DNA from: Tubiluchus corallicola
Taxonomy: Eukaryota; Priapulida; Priapulimorpha; Priapulimorphida; Tubiluchidae
DNA: 64,000 nt
Reading direction: 5' to 3'
Assembly: GCA_030141605.1 (NCBI GenBank)
Contig: JAQGDQ010000108.1
Location: 250,001-314,000, forward strand
This document shows, in pieces, positions 24,258 to 39,118 of the stretch. The notes under the pieces are model-generated. The model was not told the origin of the DNA. It saw only the letters and a list, made by a program, of their open reading frames with translations, and ran no database searches. How positions within the stretch are numbered: the stretch's first letter is position 1; each line of letters begins with the position of its first letter. Position numbers and translations under genes: made by a program.

Positions 24258-27200
24258 CCTAAAATAATCTTTTTCACTGAAATATTCCATGTGAATGTCC
24301 ATCTGAAGGTCAAAGTTTATCTGTATTAAACTTCTTTTAGCAAAAGTAGTACCAACAACAGTAATAATGTAAAAGATAAGCAAGTAACTCTCAGTAGAAA
24401 GAAAGTCTTATGTCAAATTTATTGTAGAGCTTGGATTTCCTCTGGTTATGCAAGGAGACCTTGAGGTATATTTCTCTAGCAGATTAGTGGTATGAGGACT
24501 TTTTGTAGATACTTTTCCAAACGGATGTACGGCAATAAACAGCCAAACAAACAAACAAAACGGTTACTGTACAGCATGAGATATTTTTCACTTGATTTGA
24601 CGGCGTTGATTAAATCCCAATTATCCTGGTACAGATGAACTAATTAAGAAAACGCTTGCTCATGTAATAATTAAGTGTGAACTGCTATGGGTTATCCGCT
24701 GTACAAATTTGCAGTAACTTACAGAATAGGATATATATGCATACTCTTCTTATATTTGTGGTAAATAATTGTTAATTAACCAAGGTGAGACGTATAGCAC
24801 AAATGGTCAGCAAATTACTGTAACACAGATTTATCTACATTCTAAACAACCAATTAATGTATCTAAAACTGTAAAGTAAAAATCACAGAAGATGATACTT
24901 TGTAAGGTACAGTTTTGAAAATTCCTAAAAAATTCCTATGAAAATTCTACACAAGTTAGAGTGCATCATTTTACTACTAAAATCCCTTATAGCACGAAAA
25001 TCACCATGAAATTATGTGGGTAAACTAACAATAGAATCATTACCCAACAAAAATGATTCTTGTTATATACCTGTCATTATTAACTCCCACAGGCTAATTT
25101 CCTCTTTACCTACCTGTGAAATATTAAACCTTTTCAAATCTCTTTCCAAACAAAGAGACGATGGAGGAAATTTGTCTAGCAAGTGACTTTTGTGTAAGCA
25201 CAAAGTATTACTAGCTTTCAAGATTATATCAATCGACTATTATCATTCAAAAGAAGAGTATATTACGTCTCTTTCGCTTGCAGTAATACCGTGTGTGTTA
25301 CATTCTCCTACTTGTTTTTATCATTTACAGCAATTGGTCTATGTTACAATCCTATCTTTGTACACCTGTTTCAGAAATTGGCCGTAAAATCATGCACTTC
25401 CTCGTCACTAATTAACTCGTACAAAATGTCACAAAGGCTCTGATTTAATAAACTGTGAAAATCTGTATGTATAATGCCTACAAACGTCCAATTTTGCAAA
25501 GAAATAGTTCATAAGAAGGGTTGATAACGTCGATGATAATATTAATTAATGATGATAATGGTAATGATTGCAACGATGGCGACGATGAGAAAGATCACGA
25601 TGACGAACTCAATTATATTTATGGTGATAACAATGCCACACAATGGTGAACAAGAATAAAACTAAAACACGCAGACATTCAGTAAGTGTTTTATTATTTT
25701 GTCTTGCATAAAATACAATTATTGCGTGTTTTATTTGCGCAATTAACGCAAAATACAATTGCGTTAAAAAACTTAAGCACTGCAGTCCATAAGTTCATTT
25801 AAATTAGTTTGAAGTTAACTAAAGCGAAATACGTTCACCTTCATTGTTATTCTGAGCGTCAGGTGTGTTTTTGTAACGAATAGCTGGTAAATCAAGAGTA
25901 TAATTGTATAATCGTGTCTGGGTGTGTGTAGCAGGAGTACAAACAGCAAAAACTAGCCGAAAAGTCAAGATAAAATCTGTGTTCAATTTCATGTTATGCT
26001 GAGCCTGAAATTTAGAAGTAGGAGTGGAGTACTTACATGTTACACGAAACACATGTACAAGCATAAAATTGCAATGATTTTTACTTTTATTCTACACTTT
26101 TAATTTATACTTTTAATGGCATTTGTGAAACTCACTCAAAGCATTGTTTTTAGCTGCATAGATCCCAAAGGTGGCGCAAGTTTCTAGATTCACTCACGGC
26201 CTAATTAACTGTAATAAAATTATCGAAAGACAGGCGGTGTCGAATCAAAGGACATTTTCTAATTAAATGGGTGTGAACGCTTCATGACACGTGAAGAAAC
26301 CTGTGAGACAGATGTGATGATGGAAAATAAGATCAGACAAAAGATAAATGTAAAATCAAATTAGCATCTCAAACTGTATATTGGTCTATAGTCTAGGCGT
26401 TGCCTTATTTATTACGGCGGCTGTTCTTTGACGACGACTTTTAACTAACCGAGTCAGTTAATTCGATATTTTTTTCTTGAAACTTTAATAAAGAGCAGAT
26501 ATTACCTAATAAAATTCATCAAAAAGGCTTAACTGCTAAATTCAAGATATGTGAGGCGTTAAAGGGCGTGTATACGTTTTAATTAAGAACAGTTTTCGCA
26601 TTGTCATAATCGCCCAAAGATCGTCGTCGTCGTCGTCGTCGGCTTTCACTCGTTTCCGAGTATTGTCCTTTCGGTCAAAGTTACTAGCTGTGGTGGGCAC
26701 GTTGGTGACGCCCAAAGATAATTCAAATTAATACGAATAAATATGTATTCTACAGAAATAATTCTAAGTCATTTCTACATGTATATATTTTTTCCTATTT
26801 GCTCAGGCTATAGTAAACTATCATTAAGGTATCAGAGATACACATACGTGTAAAGTATTGTGTCATATTTTTCACTTCTTTGGTCTAATTTTTTCTTTAT
26901 TTTCTCTGGCGTGGTTTTAAGGTTCTTAATTAGTAATTTCACTATACCCGCCACTCACTCATTTTATTTAAAAATTTTGTTTTGTGTTTTTTCGGTAATT
27001 TGTTCGACATCTTTCTCTTTACGAGTAAATTTATCCATTAAAGCTGGCCGCAAGAGCTTAACTATTAAATCTGTCATCAGCGTCTTAGTACTTCATTCTT
27101 CTGTTATTCAACCACATCTCGCGTAATTATTAACAGCTTTTCTTTATTCACTGGCTTCCTGTTCTCACACGGGATTTAAACAAACGTCACCGCAGCGACA

Positions 27201-29439
27201 ATGCCTGCCTCTTACTCCATCATTTCACTTCGTAATCATATCTTCCATTAGATAATTGTGTGATTTTCATAATTACAACAGCCGCGAGCGCTAAATAAAC
27301 GCGAGAAAAGGTAACGAATTTTCTGCAACTGTTTTGTTAATTAAGTGATAAAAAGGGGGTGAAATTTTCAACTTATCTTGACAGACTTTTGTTAGGTGAA
27401 CACATAACGCAGTTCATAAACAGCAGCTTTGTAACAATATGGTAACAGGACTCTTCTGCGCCCCAGCTGCTCTTAGTCTTAGGGTATCATCTGATACAAT
27501 TGATTTCTTTGAGAATTTTAGCCTAAAACAAGAAACGCGTTATCCACAGCGTGGAGATTTTGTAGATATTCTAAATAACAAATTAATTAAGCTCATAGTC
27601 ACCTATTCTAATACTACCTAGACTTGATCATTCGCATCGTTTATTTATATACACACAAATAGTTACCAATATAAAGATTTTCTTGCAAGTGGGTGTTCAC
27701 TGCTCAGTACCCACTCCTTGCAGCCACCTATTGGTTTTTAAGCCTGGTGTCCAAGGTATAATGAAGGTCTAGGCATGAATAATAGAGCCGCCCTCTGCGT
27801 TAAAATGGATCCGGTTTTGTAACTCCTTACAAATTGAATCAATGCGTAAAGTCACCGCTTAAATGCGCGAGAATATAAAGAGGTAAGATCCCCTTCAAAT
27901 GCAAGCAATCCTGTAATAGAACCACGGACAAGCTTCTTACATTGGAGCTCTTTCCTCAAAAACCAGCTTATAAGGCTGATTGGATAACCAGATAACCAAA
28001 GTGATGGTGTTATTTTCACAAATGAGATTTCCTACCTATTTAAAATTACAGTGTTAAATTATTCATGGACGTGAACGCTGGATGAAATGCAGTGCAGCTG
28101 TGTGAGCCTTAAATGGAATTGGAATCCTTGTAATAGATGAGAAACAAGATTTTGAAAGAAAATTTCAAAGTGGAGTCCATGGGAAAATTTCAAACACTGA
28201 GAATAGAAGCACTGATATAAACGTAATAATAATTATTTTTATTATTTATTTTATTTCAGACATTCAAGAATAAAATAAGGCTCAAACAAAAGCGCACAGA
28301 GTTAGTTTACAGAAAACACAGTAAGCTTACTCACAAGAAAATGTTAGTTAGAATATGAGATTCTTCGCCACGACCTAGATATTCGATCTAAAAAATGTAT
28401 CAGTATTGTACAGGAAAGTAATAGCCTATATACAGGATAATGTAGTATGGGATAGACCAAATACAGGCACATTCTCCTACAACTATTTGGCGCCATAACA
28501 GGTGGCTAGTTCTCAAAAGCAAGCTTCTACTTTTCTGCACAATTTTCTATTAGTTTTATTATTCTCTCAAACATGTATTTATTTTTCATATTTTTAAATT
28601 ACTGCAACGACCAATCAGGATCTGGTTGTAAACGAGTTAGTGCTTAATCAAGTTTATCTTGAATAAATATCCTTTTTCTTTTCTTAAACATCAATTACTC
28701 ACAGTCACCTTAAAAACATACACTCAAAGCCAAATAATGACAAAAAATGAACAATGTGGAGTCAGTTTTTGTAAAAGAATGAAGGTAAATTTATTTAAAC
28801 ACAAATGATTTACTATAGCGGGCAGAACAGTGGGCAAAGTAAATCAATGGGGGGACATTGCGTTTCAGCTGTAGGCTGAGGTACCGGCAGTTTCTCGATC
28901 CCACAATAGGTGCCATGGCAAGCGCAGCACGAAAGTATTATTCGTATCTAATGGAATAGAGTGTGGATGGTACTCAAGAAAACCAACTTTACCATTAATG
29001 AGAAGCTGAGTGGAGAGTTGCGAACGCGTGGCAACTATGTGTTCCATTGAGCGCAAATAATCGCCGCAGATGTAAGCCTATTTTCTAAAAATAAGTTCTG
29101 TAAGAAGGTATTTTGTGTGTCTATGTAGCATCTGTCCGTCGTGTATATGTATTTTAGCAGTAAACAAGAAATTGATTTCAATACAGCCTTTTTAAATGCT
29201 AATGGATATGATTAACCATTAGTAAAGGAAAGGATAAGCTGTGTTGGTTTATAAAAGCTTTCATACAACGTTTTAGCAAATCTAACCTGCAAATTTATTT
29301 GTAGCAGACGAAAAGCCATTTAATCAACAAACTAGAATAGTACATAATGTATAACAATGCAGACATAAATTAAAAAACCACACCGGATAATTCAATTTTT
29401 AAAGGTATTTCTTTCAAAGAAAATGAATTTTAATTGTAT
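24258..29439. other. Intergenic, no gene seen
   Basis: AT-rich. Holds a short (TCG)n at about 26618-26641, GAT-rich sequence near 25530-25600, a hairpin near 27684-27726 (TGCAAGTGGGT with ACCCACTCCTTGCA), and an E2F-like TTTGGCGCC near 28486. The open frame at 27439-27621 begins with ATG but matches nothing known. Confidence 0.45.
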
Positions 29440-30045
29440 TTCCTTGAAAGAAAATGTCAGCTTTCCATCTCCGTCTTGCGTCTGCAACAAACGGTCTGAA
29501 ACACGTGATGAGAAATAAAAACAATTTTTTGCACGAGTCTTTCTATGGACCAAAAACTCCAAAGAAAGAACCCTGGCACTAAAATGTGTGACATGTAGAA
29601 CCTAATATTGGAACACACTTTTATAACATCCAGTATAGTCATTACTCGGTGTGCCAAATTTTTACTTTCTATGATTTATCTTAAAGATAAATTTAGTTTA
29701 TTTTTAATTAAAAAAGTTGACAATCTTTTGGGAACTAACAAACTGGATAAGTAACACCACTGACGTTTGCACGCTAGCAGGGCCAATTTTGTTACAAGGA
29801 ATGTTACACTGTACAACTCTTAAAGTTGTTTTTTATAAACAAAGTTACATTCAACTGAAGCAAAGAAAAATTACATGCAAATACACAATTTTTGAGTATT
29901 TTCAACTTTTGGCTACAAAATATGCGTTTCTTGGAGTGATTCGTCTACCATGCTTTCTGACAGGCTGACAGCTTTCTTTTTTCTACGTAGAACTATGTCG
30001 CTCGCATTATATGATTGAAATAGCTATTTTGTCCAAGACCCTGTA
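29440..30045 (-). repeat. Interspersed repeat A, copy 1
   Basis: The reverse complement aligns over its whole length with 39612-40215. Shared blocks include GGTAGACGAATCACTCCAAG, CCTGCTAGCGTGCAAAC (CCTGCCAGCGTGCAAAT in copy 2), AGTGGTGTTACTT and GTTGCAGACGCAAGA. The copies are clearly diverged and lack a shared intact ORF. No terminal inverted repeat was seen, so the class is unknown. Confidence 0.85.
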
Positions 30046-32495
30046 TGACATAATGGTACGCTTCGTGACTTTTCATAAACGACATCTTGGGTTTCCATGA
30101 ACGCGCGCTGCAGTTTATCTAATGCTTAGGCAAAAATATCGAAACATTAGATATCTAAATTTTTGGCGGAAATTGACAGAGTGTTCATCTTTTAGTCGTT
30201 GAATGACGTCATTGGTGGAAGAATGGGCGTTCAGAACTGGAGTGCCTAAGCCTGAAATGATAGCGACTTTAAAGAGGTTTTATTAACTACACGAAGCGCT
30301 TATCACACTTTTATTTCTCAACCCTTCTAATATTTTCCGCGGCAATTGAAATAAGCCTAACTTCCCAGAAGGATTGACCTTTCATTTAATAAAGTGTTCC
30401 CACAAATTTACAAACGCCTTTATTTTCCCTTACAAAAACATTAGTAAAACAAAAATTAATAATCGGACAATAAAAGAGAGAAACTCGTGGCTACACATGC
30501 TTAATTAAAAGTGTAGCCTCAGGTTGCAAAAAACCTAGCTCGAATTTGTCGACAGATGGCAGCTCCTATGATTTACGCCGTTATAACAACCCTTGTATAA
30601 TACAATATCGGTCACATGACACGGTGCCATTTTACAATAACTGTAAGCGTAATCTGTACAATTTACTAATGTATTACTTTCCACATTGTTGGTAATAATT
30701 GTGATCGTTGATCGGTGCGACCGCCTGGTGTCCAGGCAACAACAGCCGAGGTATCGAGACTCATGGTAATGAGAAATGGTGTGTTTGATATGGCAGGCGC
30801 GAGTCGAAAATGAGATGCCATTGTAACAAGTTCAATTACAAACAAAGGTACGAAGCTCTCTAAGTTGCAGCACCCGGTGGCGCTAGAATAACAGCCGCAG
30901 CGAGAATAATAACCTAAGCGGCGCGAACAATGCAGCTGCCGGACCGCCCGTTCTGGAGTATGACAGGGCAGATTTCGCGCCCCGCCGCGCGGCGTCTAGC
31001 TTGTGATTTCCGATACGAAGTGAAAATTGATAAGTTAATTGAACTGCCGTGAATAAAACGCCCAGAAATTACAACAAAGAGATCAAGTTAATCCTGCTTG
31101 TAATGCAGTCCCAAATTATATCCGACTGGCGGTTTTGTTGGAAAAAATGTTTTTCTTCTGTAAAAAATGTGAATGGTGAAATACAATAGTCAGTTTTTTT
31201 TACAAAGCGAAAGCTCTCAGTTTGACTGTAAACTTCAACAAATAGCCCGGCAAGAGTGATGACGTGTTATTACTTTTTCTCTATTTTATTGCGCGTTTTT
31301 TACATTTTCGTTCTAAAATTGTTTTGTTGCTGAACAGCTTCTATTAACTTCAGTTTTGCTTTCTACTTTCCTACATTTCTACTTTCTAGTTTTTTACTAC
31401 AAAGGAAATGAAAGTGGGTATAAAAAGGAAGCTGGTGTTCTCAAGACATGTACTTTAAAAGGTCTTATCCCGTATGAGATTTTGTGCTTTACTGTAGATA
31501 AGACCAGCCTTTGTCGCTAGAATTCTTTAACGAGAGGATCTACATACTGATTCAGAATATAAGTAATTATTCAGAAAAAGTTCGAAACTACTACATCCCG
31601 CCTAACATTAACGAATTCTAAAGAAAAGAATTTTTAAACCTTCAAATTAATAATTATATATACAACCTGGCTACAATTGTAATGTAGGCGCACACGAAAT
31701 TCAGTAATGTCACTGTTATTGTTTATTGTGTATGTTGCTGGTGATTTTAATTCGATTAAAAGCAAAGTACACGCGCTCAGAAGTGAGCAGACAACATTTC
31801 TGTGATCATTAGAATAACACAAAATTACCACCAAGAAATTTAAAATTGCTGTATCCAAGTTACACGCATCGTAGATTTAAATGGTGAATAACTGTTAATT
31901 CGCATGCAGCAAAACTGAAATAATTGCTATAAGTCAGGAGGAAAATATGAGAGTCACTTAGGACTAACTCATTCATTCATTCAGTCATTCATTCGTTCAT
32001 CCGTTCCTTCATTCATTAAATCATTCATTTTTCTACTGCTTCATTCACTTGCCCTTTTATTCACTTGTTTAACAATTCATTCTTCTATCATTCGATTATT
32101 CGTGTTATGTTCGTTTTCTCGTGGTTCGTTTGCAACATTTGTTAAAATAACTTTAAGCCAGAGACAAGCAGAGATGAAGTTTCGACTTACAAGTGAAATT
32201 GCTTGATAGGATGGGAGGTAATTGTTAACAGCTACCTCTCTTGTATCACATCGCGGGAGGGAGCTCTAATGGCCGATCTTATCTCGCGATAGCATCGGGC
32301 TAAGTATAAAGCTGTCTCAATAACTCTGGCTACTACTGGTGTTCTAAATAGTAACCATGGTGTTCTAAATAAAATCCAAAAAGGTGCGGGCGCAGCGGAA
32401 AACATTGTGATTTTTAAATGCTTTTTTTTAATTTCCAAGGATAAAAGAAAGTACAAAGCTGGCAACGGTTGTTTCTTGAAGAATCCCGGCTTAAG
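30046..32495. other. Intergenic; GC-rich block at 30690-31060
   Basis: Most of this stretch is AT-rich, but about 30690-31060 is noticeably richer in CpG and of higher complexity (CCGCCGCGCGGCG near 30980). A perfect AATGACGTCATT palindrome lies at 30202-30213. Near 32304 a TATAAAG follows a GATA-rich GATCTTATCTCGCGATAG. These are promoter- or enhancer-like marks without a gene that I can attach to them. Confidence 0.4.
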
Positions 32496-33463
32496 CTACG
32501 GTGTCTAAGGTAAGATTTTTTCATGACCTGATATTCCTTCCTTTTGGATCAGTTTGGTTTCGAAATTGAATAGTTGCGTATTCATTCCGTCATTAATAAG
32601 TAAGCTTGACATTAGGACTGTGAATAATTAATTAAGTGCTAATTTTAAAATTTATCACAAATTATTGGTTTTGGCTAATTACTTTCAGGCCTGCAGTGCC
32701 CTGATTCGACTGCGTTCACTTATTTACATCACCTTATTAAGAATGCGCATCTGGTGTCGGTTAATAATTTGTCACCGTGAACAAATTACAAGCAACATCT
32801 GATTAGTAACACGTCATTGTTCGGCTTCACTTTAATAGACTCGCTCTGCGAAGCTGATGAGTGTTAGGGCGGGATGGGGTGTGGTCGAGCCAGCACAGCC
32901 CGAGGACACCACTCTCTCCCTGGCAAAGCTAATCAGTCACAATATTTCTGATAAAAGCATCCCGCCTACGAGAAGAGCTTTTCCCAAGGGTGATGTGCGG
33001 CGAGGAACAAGGAAAGCGGGACGGGCAAAATAGCATTAAAAAGAAAATTTGTTTACGCATTTGATTAGCTGTCATTTAGCAATAGTTTAGCTAGAGGGCT
33101 CTACCTCAGCTGTCAAGTGCTGAACTTAATGCAATCAGCAGCAATATTGCCCGTATATGATCACAAAATCGCATTCAACTGTCACTAATTTTACATAATT
33201 TAATTTACCCTTGACGAACCCCAATGCTTTTAGCTATCAATTTTTACCAAAATTAAATAAAAATTCTGTCTGTCTGATTAGTAGAAGGTTCTGCTTTAGT
33301 GAGTCAGTGAGACATGCATAATTTAATTGGTTGTTACAAAGCAAAACGAGTGCCGGTTTTTTATGATTTTCGAAAAAATCATTTTCTGTATACACATACA
33401 ATGTACGCTTATATTATTTGGCATCGAAGATTAGGTAGGGTAATCTTACCTTAGACACCGTAG
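32496..33463. mobile_element. 968-bp segment bounded by perfect 22-bp inverted repeats
   Basis: The left end (32496-32517) begins CTACGGTGTCTAAGG and continues TAAGATT. The right end (33442-33463) is its exact reverse complement over all 22 bp. The interior is high-complexity, with GC-rich patches near 32870-33010 and two CAGCTGTCA/AGCTGTCA words. There is no obvious target duplication outside the repeats and no ORF. The best reading is a non-autonomous DNA element. The repeat also contains AAG|GTAAGAT, a near-consensus splice donor, facing outward-to-inward on both strands. Confidence 0.55.
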
Positions 33464-33795
33464 ATCCAATAATGCAATTAGTTCTCACTTAAAATTTACA
33501 TAAATTTTTGGAACAAGACTTAAGTGTGTTGTAAAATCATTTAAAGTATACTGGTTCTAAATCTTTCACTCTCCAATTACCAAATAAAAATTTGTGATAA
33601 AATTATTAAATGTAAAAAATAATTGTGATACTTGTAGCAGTCTATAGTTATTGTTTCAATCGTTACTTTGATCAACGTTTAGTCATTATTTATACGTAAA
33701 CTGATATAGAGTCCCCTTTTACAAATTAATCCTACGTAAACCCCATTACCTTCTTGATACACATAGTTTCAGCTACGTCATTCATCCAAGACTAC

Positions 33796-34116
<321 letters not shown>

Positions 34117-34118
34117 AA

Positions 34119-36357
34119 TAGTAATAAATTTCTTTATATGTTTTAAAAACATCTTTCATCGTAATTATAATGGCAAAAACACACACTTATTCTAGGCAAA
34201 TGCGCCAGGACGCAAGCTAGACTGTAACTGTAGAAAAACTTCAAAATAATAAAAAATAAAAGGCTAAGGGCAAACTTAAGTTGATGAAGAGTGAAAGAAA
34301 TCATGCATAAATCTTACATCTTCGTATCCTTACATCGAAACAGAAATTTCTGCATTGAAGTAATTGAGAGGCAGCGCTATAATGGCTAATTACCCATGCG
34401 AGTTGAAAAGTACCGCCCTGACCGGAGCTCTGTTTAGGGCAGTCATTAGTGCCCGTCCCCCACGAAGCCACCATCTGGATGTGCCGGAACTTTACCTAGA
34501 GCACATTTTACGTGAAAAATAAAGGACTAGCAATAAGCGAGTAATTTTTGAGATTAACTTGATATTAAGTTAATCAGTTGTGTAGGCCTATATTATTGAC
34601 AATAAAAAATAGGCCGGTATCACCACATGAAAATGTATTGTTTTGTTTGCTTGTTGTTGTTTTGTTCGTTCATTGGATTGTTTGCTTTGTTGTTTGTTTG
34701 TTTACTTGCTACTCTGCTTGTTTTTTGCTTGCTTGTTTGCTTTTAATTTTAGCAAGGTATAGGTACTAAGCACACCGCCGGTTATCAGGTATAAACGAAA
34801 AGCACGTACCGTCCTGGGCTAATTCAGGTGGCCGTTAGTTTATGCGGCTATTTTGCCATTTTTAGGTCTCCTGAGCCACACTGCTTTATTATTTGTAGTT
34901 TAAGTGTATTAATTTTTCGTGTTGTTTTTTCTTCAGCTATGTTGTAAATTTATATTTGTAATTTGCTGCGTGAAAAAAACTTGAACTTGTCTGTTTAAAT
35001 AATTTACCCAATTATTTTTATTTCTAATATATAACTCGACTGGCACCTTATTTTCAATCAAAGGATCGTCAAAAAATATACATGCGAAAATTGATATTTC
35101 CGTATTCTATGACATTTTTTGTTTAAAATAAAATAGACGAAAAATAAAAATATTTTCGTATTTTATGCCCCTAGAAAGAACAATTTGAAGAAGCGAACGC
35201 GGTTTTCTAAGCTTAAGTTTTATTAAAAAATTTATATAAATATTTACTAATGATATTATATATACAGTTTTTTCGGTTTCTCTTTATACTACAAAAATAA
35301 TTACATTTGCCAATTGCTTGACGTGGCAATCCTGCAAGTAGAGAAGAGCAATATTATTACTACCTATAATAATAAATATTCGTCGTCTTACGAGTTGTTT
35401 TACAAACAGCCTTTATAAATTACGTAATTAAAATAGCCCCATTGTACGACACATATTTACATTTTTGAGGAAAATGTCACGTCACATTTCTGACTTTCAA
35501 AAGCTGTGTTACAATTTAACACTCATGAATCATGATTTGAAAAGCAAACTGTCCTGAGAATTTTGATTATGACCTGTATACTGTAGCGGGTGTAGGCTTA
35601 ATCCTAGTTTGTTTAATAGGGGGCAACCTTCTGGTACACGAACAAAAACACGCATTAGTAGTAGAGAGCAAAGGTGATTTTATTCCTGCTGCTCAAGTAA
35701 ACACTGCAGACATGACCAGTGAAACTTTATCTTCTTTGTTTCTTTTCGAAACTGTAATTTTCAGAGGCAACTTCCTCCTGTATTTCTCACTTTGTTAAGT
35801 TTCTTTTAATATTAAAACCTTGTTTCTTTAGAACTTACATTTAGGTTTTTTCTGTAAAGTTCAATTTCTTATTTAAATACTTTAAGTGCATTTGAAATGA
35901 GCATAGCCAACGAATAAAGCTCATGGAGCAAGAATAGTCAAGCTACATAAGTGAACACAATTTTTTATTAATGTCAGCACTCAGCAGTAACTGCTCTTAA
36001 AACCGCCTCTAAGCTTGCTTTAATGAGTCAGTAATGAGACACAGCTGATACATTTTATAAAGACGTCCAACTTTAGTGTCCAGCCCACAAACTCTCGCAA
36101 GATCACGCTACTACCGCTTGCTTTCCTATTCTTGCTCTTTAATTGCTCTCCTAACTGCGAGAAGTCTTATTGCTCATTTTGCTACGGCTTTAATTTGTTT
36201 ATTTACTATTTAATAACATTTATAAAAATACACGCATTATGTGGCGTTTATGCTGACCATAAAATATAATACACAATAATTTACAACATCGGTTACGAAT
36301 TAAACAAGTAAGTATGCAGTAAAAACGTCATCGTTAAAGGCAAAACTCTAATGGGAG
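34119..36357. other. Intergenic, no gene seen
   Basis: AT-rich. A TTTGCTTG/TTGTTTG-rich stretch lies at 34640-34745. Nothing coding is supported. Confidence 0.5.
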
Positions 36358-36378
36358 CGAGAAAGAGAAAGAGAAAGA

Positions 36379-36438
<60 letters not shown>
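36358..36438. repeat. (GA)n dinucleotide repeat
   Basis: About 80 bp of GA with AAA interruptions at the left end. Confidence 0.95.
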
Positions 36439-36440
<2 letters not shown>

Positions 36441-36812
36441 ACAGTAAAACAAAAATAGCTTACATAAAACGAATAAAGTGTATATTCGAGGTGATGGCAA
36501 TTGTCAGAACAGCAAGCTAGTAATCAAAGATGCGTCGGTCGCGTCACCTGTGGAGCGTAATGTAAATCATTTACTGCAACTGCATCATCATTCTGTTTAC
36601 TAATTGGTATTCAACTTTGCGTTGCATTGAGCCTCCATCTATCGTTAAACTAGAAAAACGCTTTGGTCCAACAGACTCTAGTTGTACTCAGGCGAGTTGA
36701 TTACAGACAAGTAATACAAACTTTTATTTAGTCGTTCCCTAGCTTCTTTTGATTATTATTCTTTAAACATTTTTCAAGAACAAGGAGTCTTTTTACGATA
36801 GAGAGAGTGAAA

Positions 36813-37043
<231 letters not shown>

Positions 37044-37464
37044 TCTCGTTTTTTAAATAGTATGGGCTGAAAAAACTAACAATGACATTTTTATGATGGT
37101 TGATTAGTTATAATATTTATCTAGAAATTCGTAAGTAATTGTGTAAAACCACAATTATTAAATTTTTGAAACCAACCCAAAGTGCGTGACCGTTTCTAAT
37201 TACATATTGTAGATTGTAGATTGTACATATTGTTGGTTTTTTATTGATAATAGTTATAATAATCCAACTATAAGCCACGTCTTATGTTTAGGGGCCCTTT
37301 GTTCTGTGCCACTATTATTTATAAGAAGGCAGTCAAGTATTACTAATAAATTAATTACATGATTAACTGTTTAAACGTCGTAACATCTTGTAATTCAGGA
37401 TCATTAAACACAGAATAGCAGCTAACCTAACTATTAATTTGTTTGAAAAGAAGGTAATCAAAAA

Positions 37465-37535
37465 TCGCGAACGAAGTCCGGATTCGAACCTGAGATCAAG
37501 CACATCACCCACACTTGCTCTCTGCCAGCGAAGTT
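37465..37535 (-). ncRNA. tRNA-like pseudogene or SINE head
   Basis: On the minus strand an A-box-like TGGCAGAGAGC (37517-37527) is followed 26 nt later by a perfect B box GGTTCGAATCC (37480-37490), then a T5 run typical of a Pol III stop. The acceptor and T stems do not pair properly, so it is not a working tRNA. A tRNA-derived SINE fragment is most likely. Confidence 0.35.
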
Positions 37536-37540
37536 TTTAA

Positions 37541-38042
37541 GGAAAGGCCAAACTTTCTGGGAACTTACACTTATTTCAATGTTTGTGAGAAACGTTGGAA
37601 GAATTTAAAAATAATAAGTGTGAAAAAGGCCTTGTGTAATGGTTAAAATCACTTTAATGTCGCGGTCATTTGAACGCTTTGAACGCTCTCATTTTCCCAT
37701 CAATGACGGTATTCCTCGGCTGAAGAAAAGCAGTGTACTAGAAATTTCTGTCAAAAGTTAATAAGTTTTTATAAAAAATTAGATAGCTAAGAGGGTGTGA
37801 TATTTTTTGCATGAACATTACGTAAGCTAGAAAAGTTTGTATTAATTTACCGGAAGCCACGACGCCATTACAAAAAGTAGTAATTTTCAAATGCATGGCG
37901 GCTACCACGGCGCCTGAAAATTTCTATACCGCGGTAGTATAAATTAACTTTATGCTTTACAGACGTTTTTTACAAATTCTTTCTTATATTTTTCTAAATT
38001 TAAGAGATAACAGTAAAGTAATTCCAATATGCTAACTGAGTT
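37541..38042 (+). repeat. Interspersed repeat B, copy 1
   Basis: Aligns in the same orientation with 48733-49271. Shared blocks include AAAGGCCAA, TAAAATCACTTTAA.GTCGCG, ATAAGTTTTTA, GAACATTA.GTAAGCT, TGAAAATTTCTAT and GATAACAGTAAA. It is diverged with indels and has no common ORF. Copy 2 lies in intron 1 of the receptor gene. Confidence 0.85.
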
Positions 38043-38113
38043 GTCCGTTTATTTACCTGGGAGAGCAGACGTGAATCTCATTCTTGTAGAACACAGTCAG
38101 CGCTACAACTTAC

Positions 38114-39035
38114 CAAGTCTGGTAATACGGTACGGTACGGTACGAAATTAGGGTACGGTACGAAAAAAATGCTTAAAAGTACGGCACGAAAATACGATAT
38201 TTTTTCTTACCTTTTTCGTACCTTTATAGTACCTTTTCCCGTACCATTTATTCCGAGTTTTTTGTAAGGTTTCTATTGGTCAACAACTCAGTGTGATGAT
38301 TTATTTTGCCCATATTTGGGACTTACTCTTCTTCCCTAATTAAAACAGAGCGCAGGCAAAATTGGTTCCTTTTGAATGGAAACTGCAAAGCCACAAGTTA
38401 TTTAGAAGCTGGAGTTGTCATTTCCTGTAAATTATGTAAATATTTGTTTACAGATTGCTTCCCAGGCCTGACACCAATTTATGTAACGCCGTTCTTTTAA
38501 CTGCTATTTCTAGCTATTGTGTAGTAATTTACTGCACATCTCAAGCTATGAAGATTCTGTTGAAGTATCATTGAATATTCTGTTGAACATTTCAAAATGT
38601 ATGTCGTTAATAAGGAATGCTTAGAACTTTGCCGATCTGGGCATAACGTTTTAATTATTGCATATCACCTGAGTTAAAAGTTTGCTTTGCCGACAAAAGA
38701 AGTTCGAGACGTACCGACCTAACACATTAACTGGTGTGGTCTAAGGATTTAATAACTATAGCAGCTATAATTGTTTTGTATAACAGCATTTGTCAATGGT
38801 TATAACTTAGCGCACAGTATGTTTACCACATTTGATTAAAAAAATTCTTACAAGTTACAACACTCATTGTAGAGGCAGTCAATTTCAAAATGTCCGCCTA
38901 AAATACTAAGTAATCAATGGACTTGTTTTAGCAACGAAGTGATCAAAAACACATCAAAAGGAATAGCAATAACAAGTCAGGCTTTCACTGAGTTAGCGAT
39001 TTCTGCAGTCGCTAACATAGAAAGAGAGGGGGGAA

Positions 39036-39080
<45 letters not shown>

Positions 39081-39081
39081 T

Positions 39082-39118
<37 letters not shown>

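Noticed and set aside
37465-37535. A functional tRNA gene
   Set aside because: A and B boxes are present but the acceptor and T stems do not pair.
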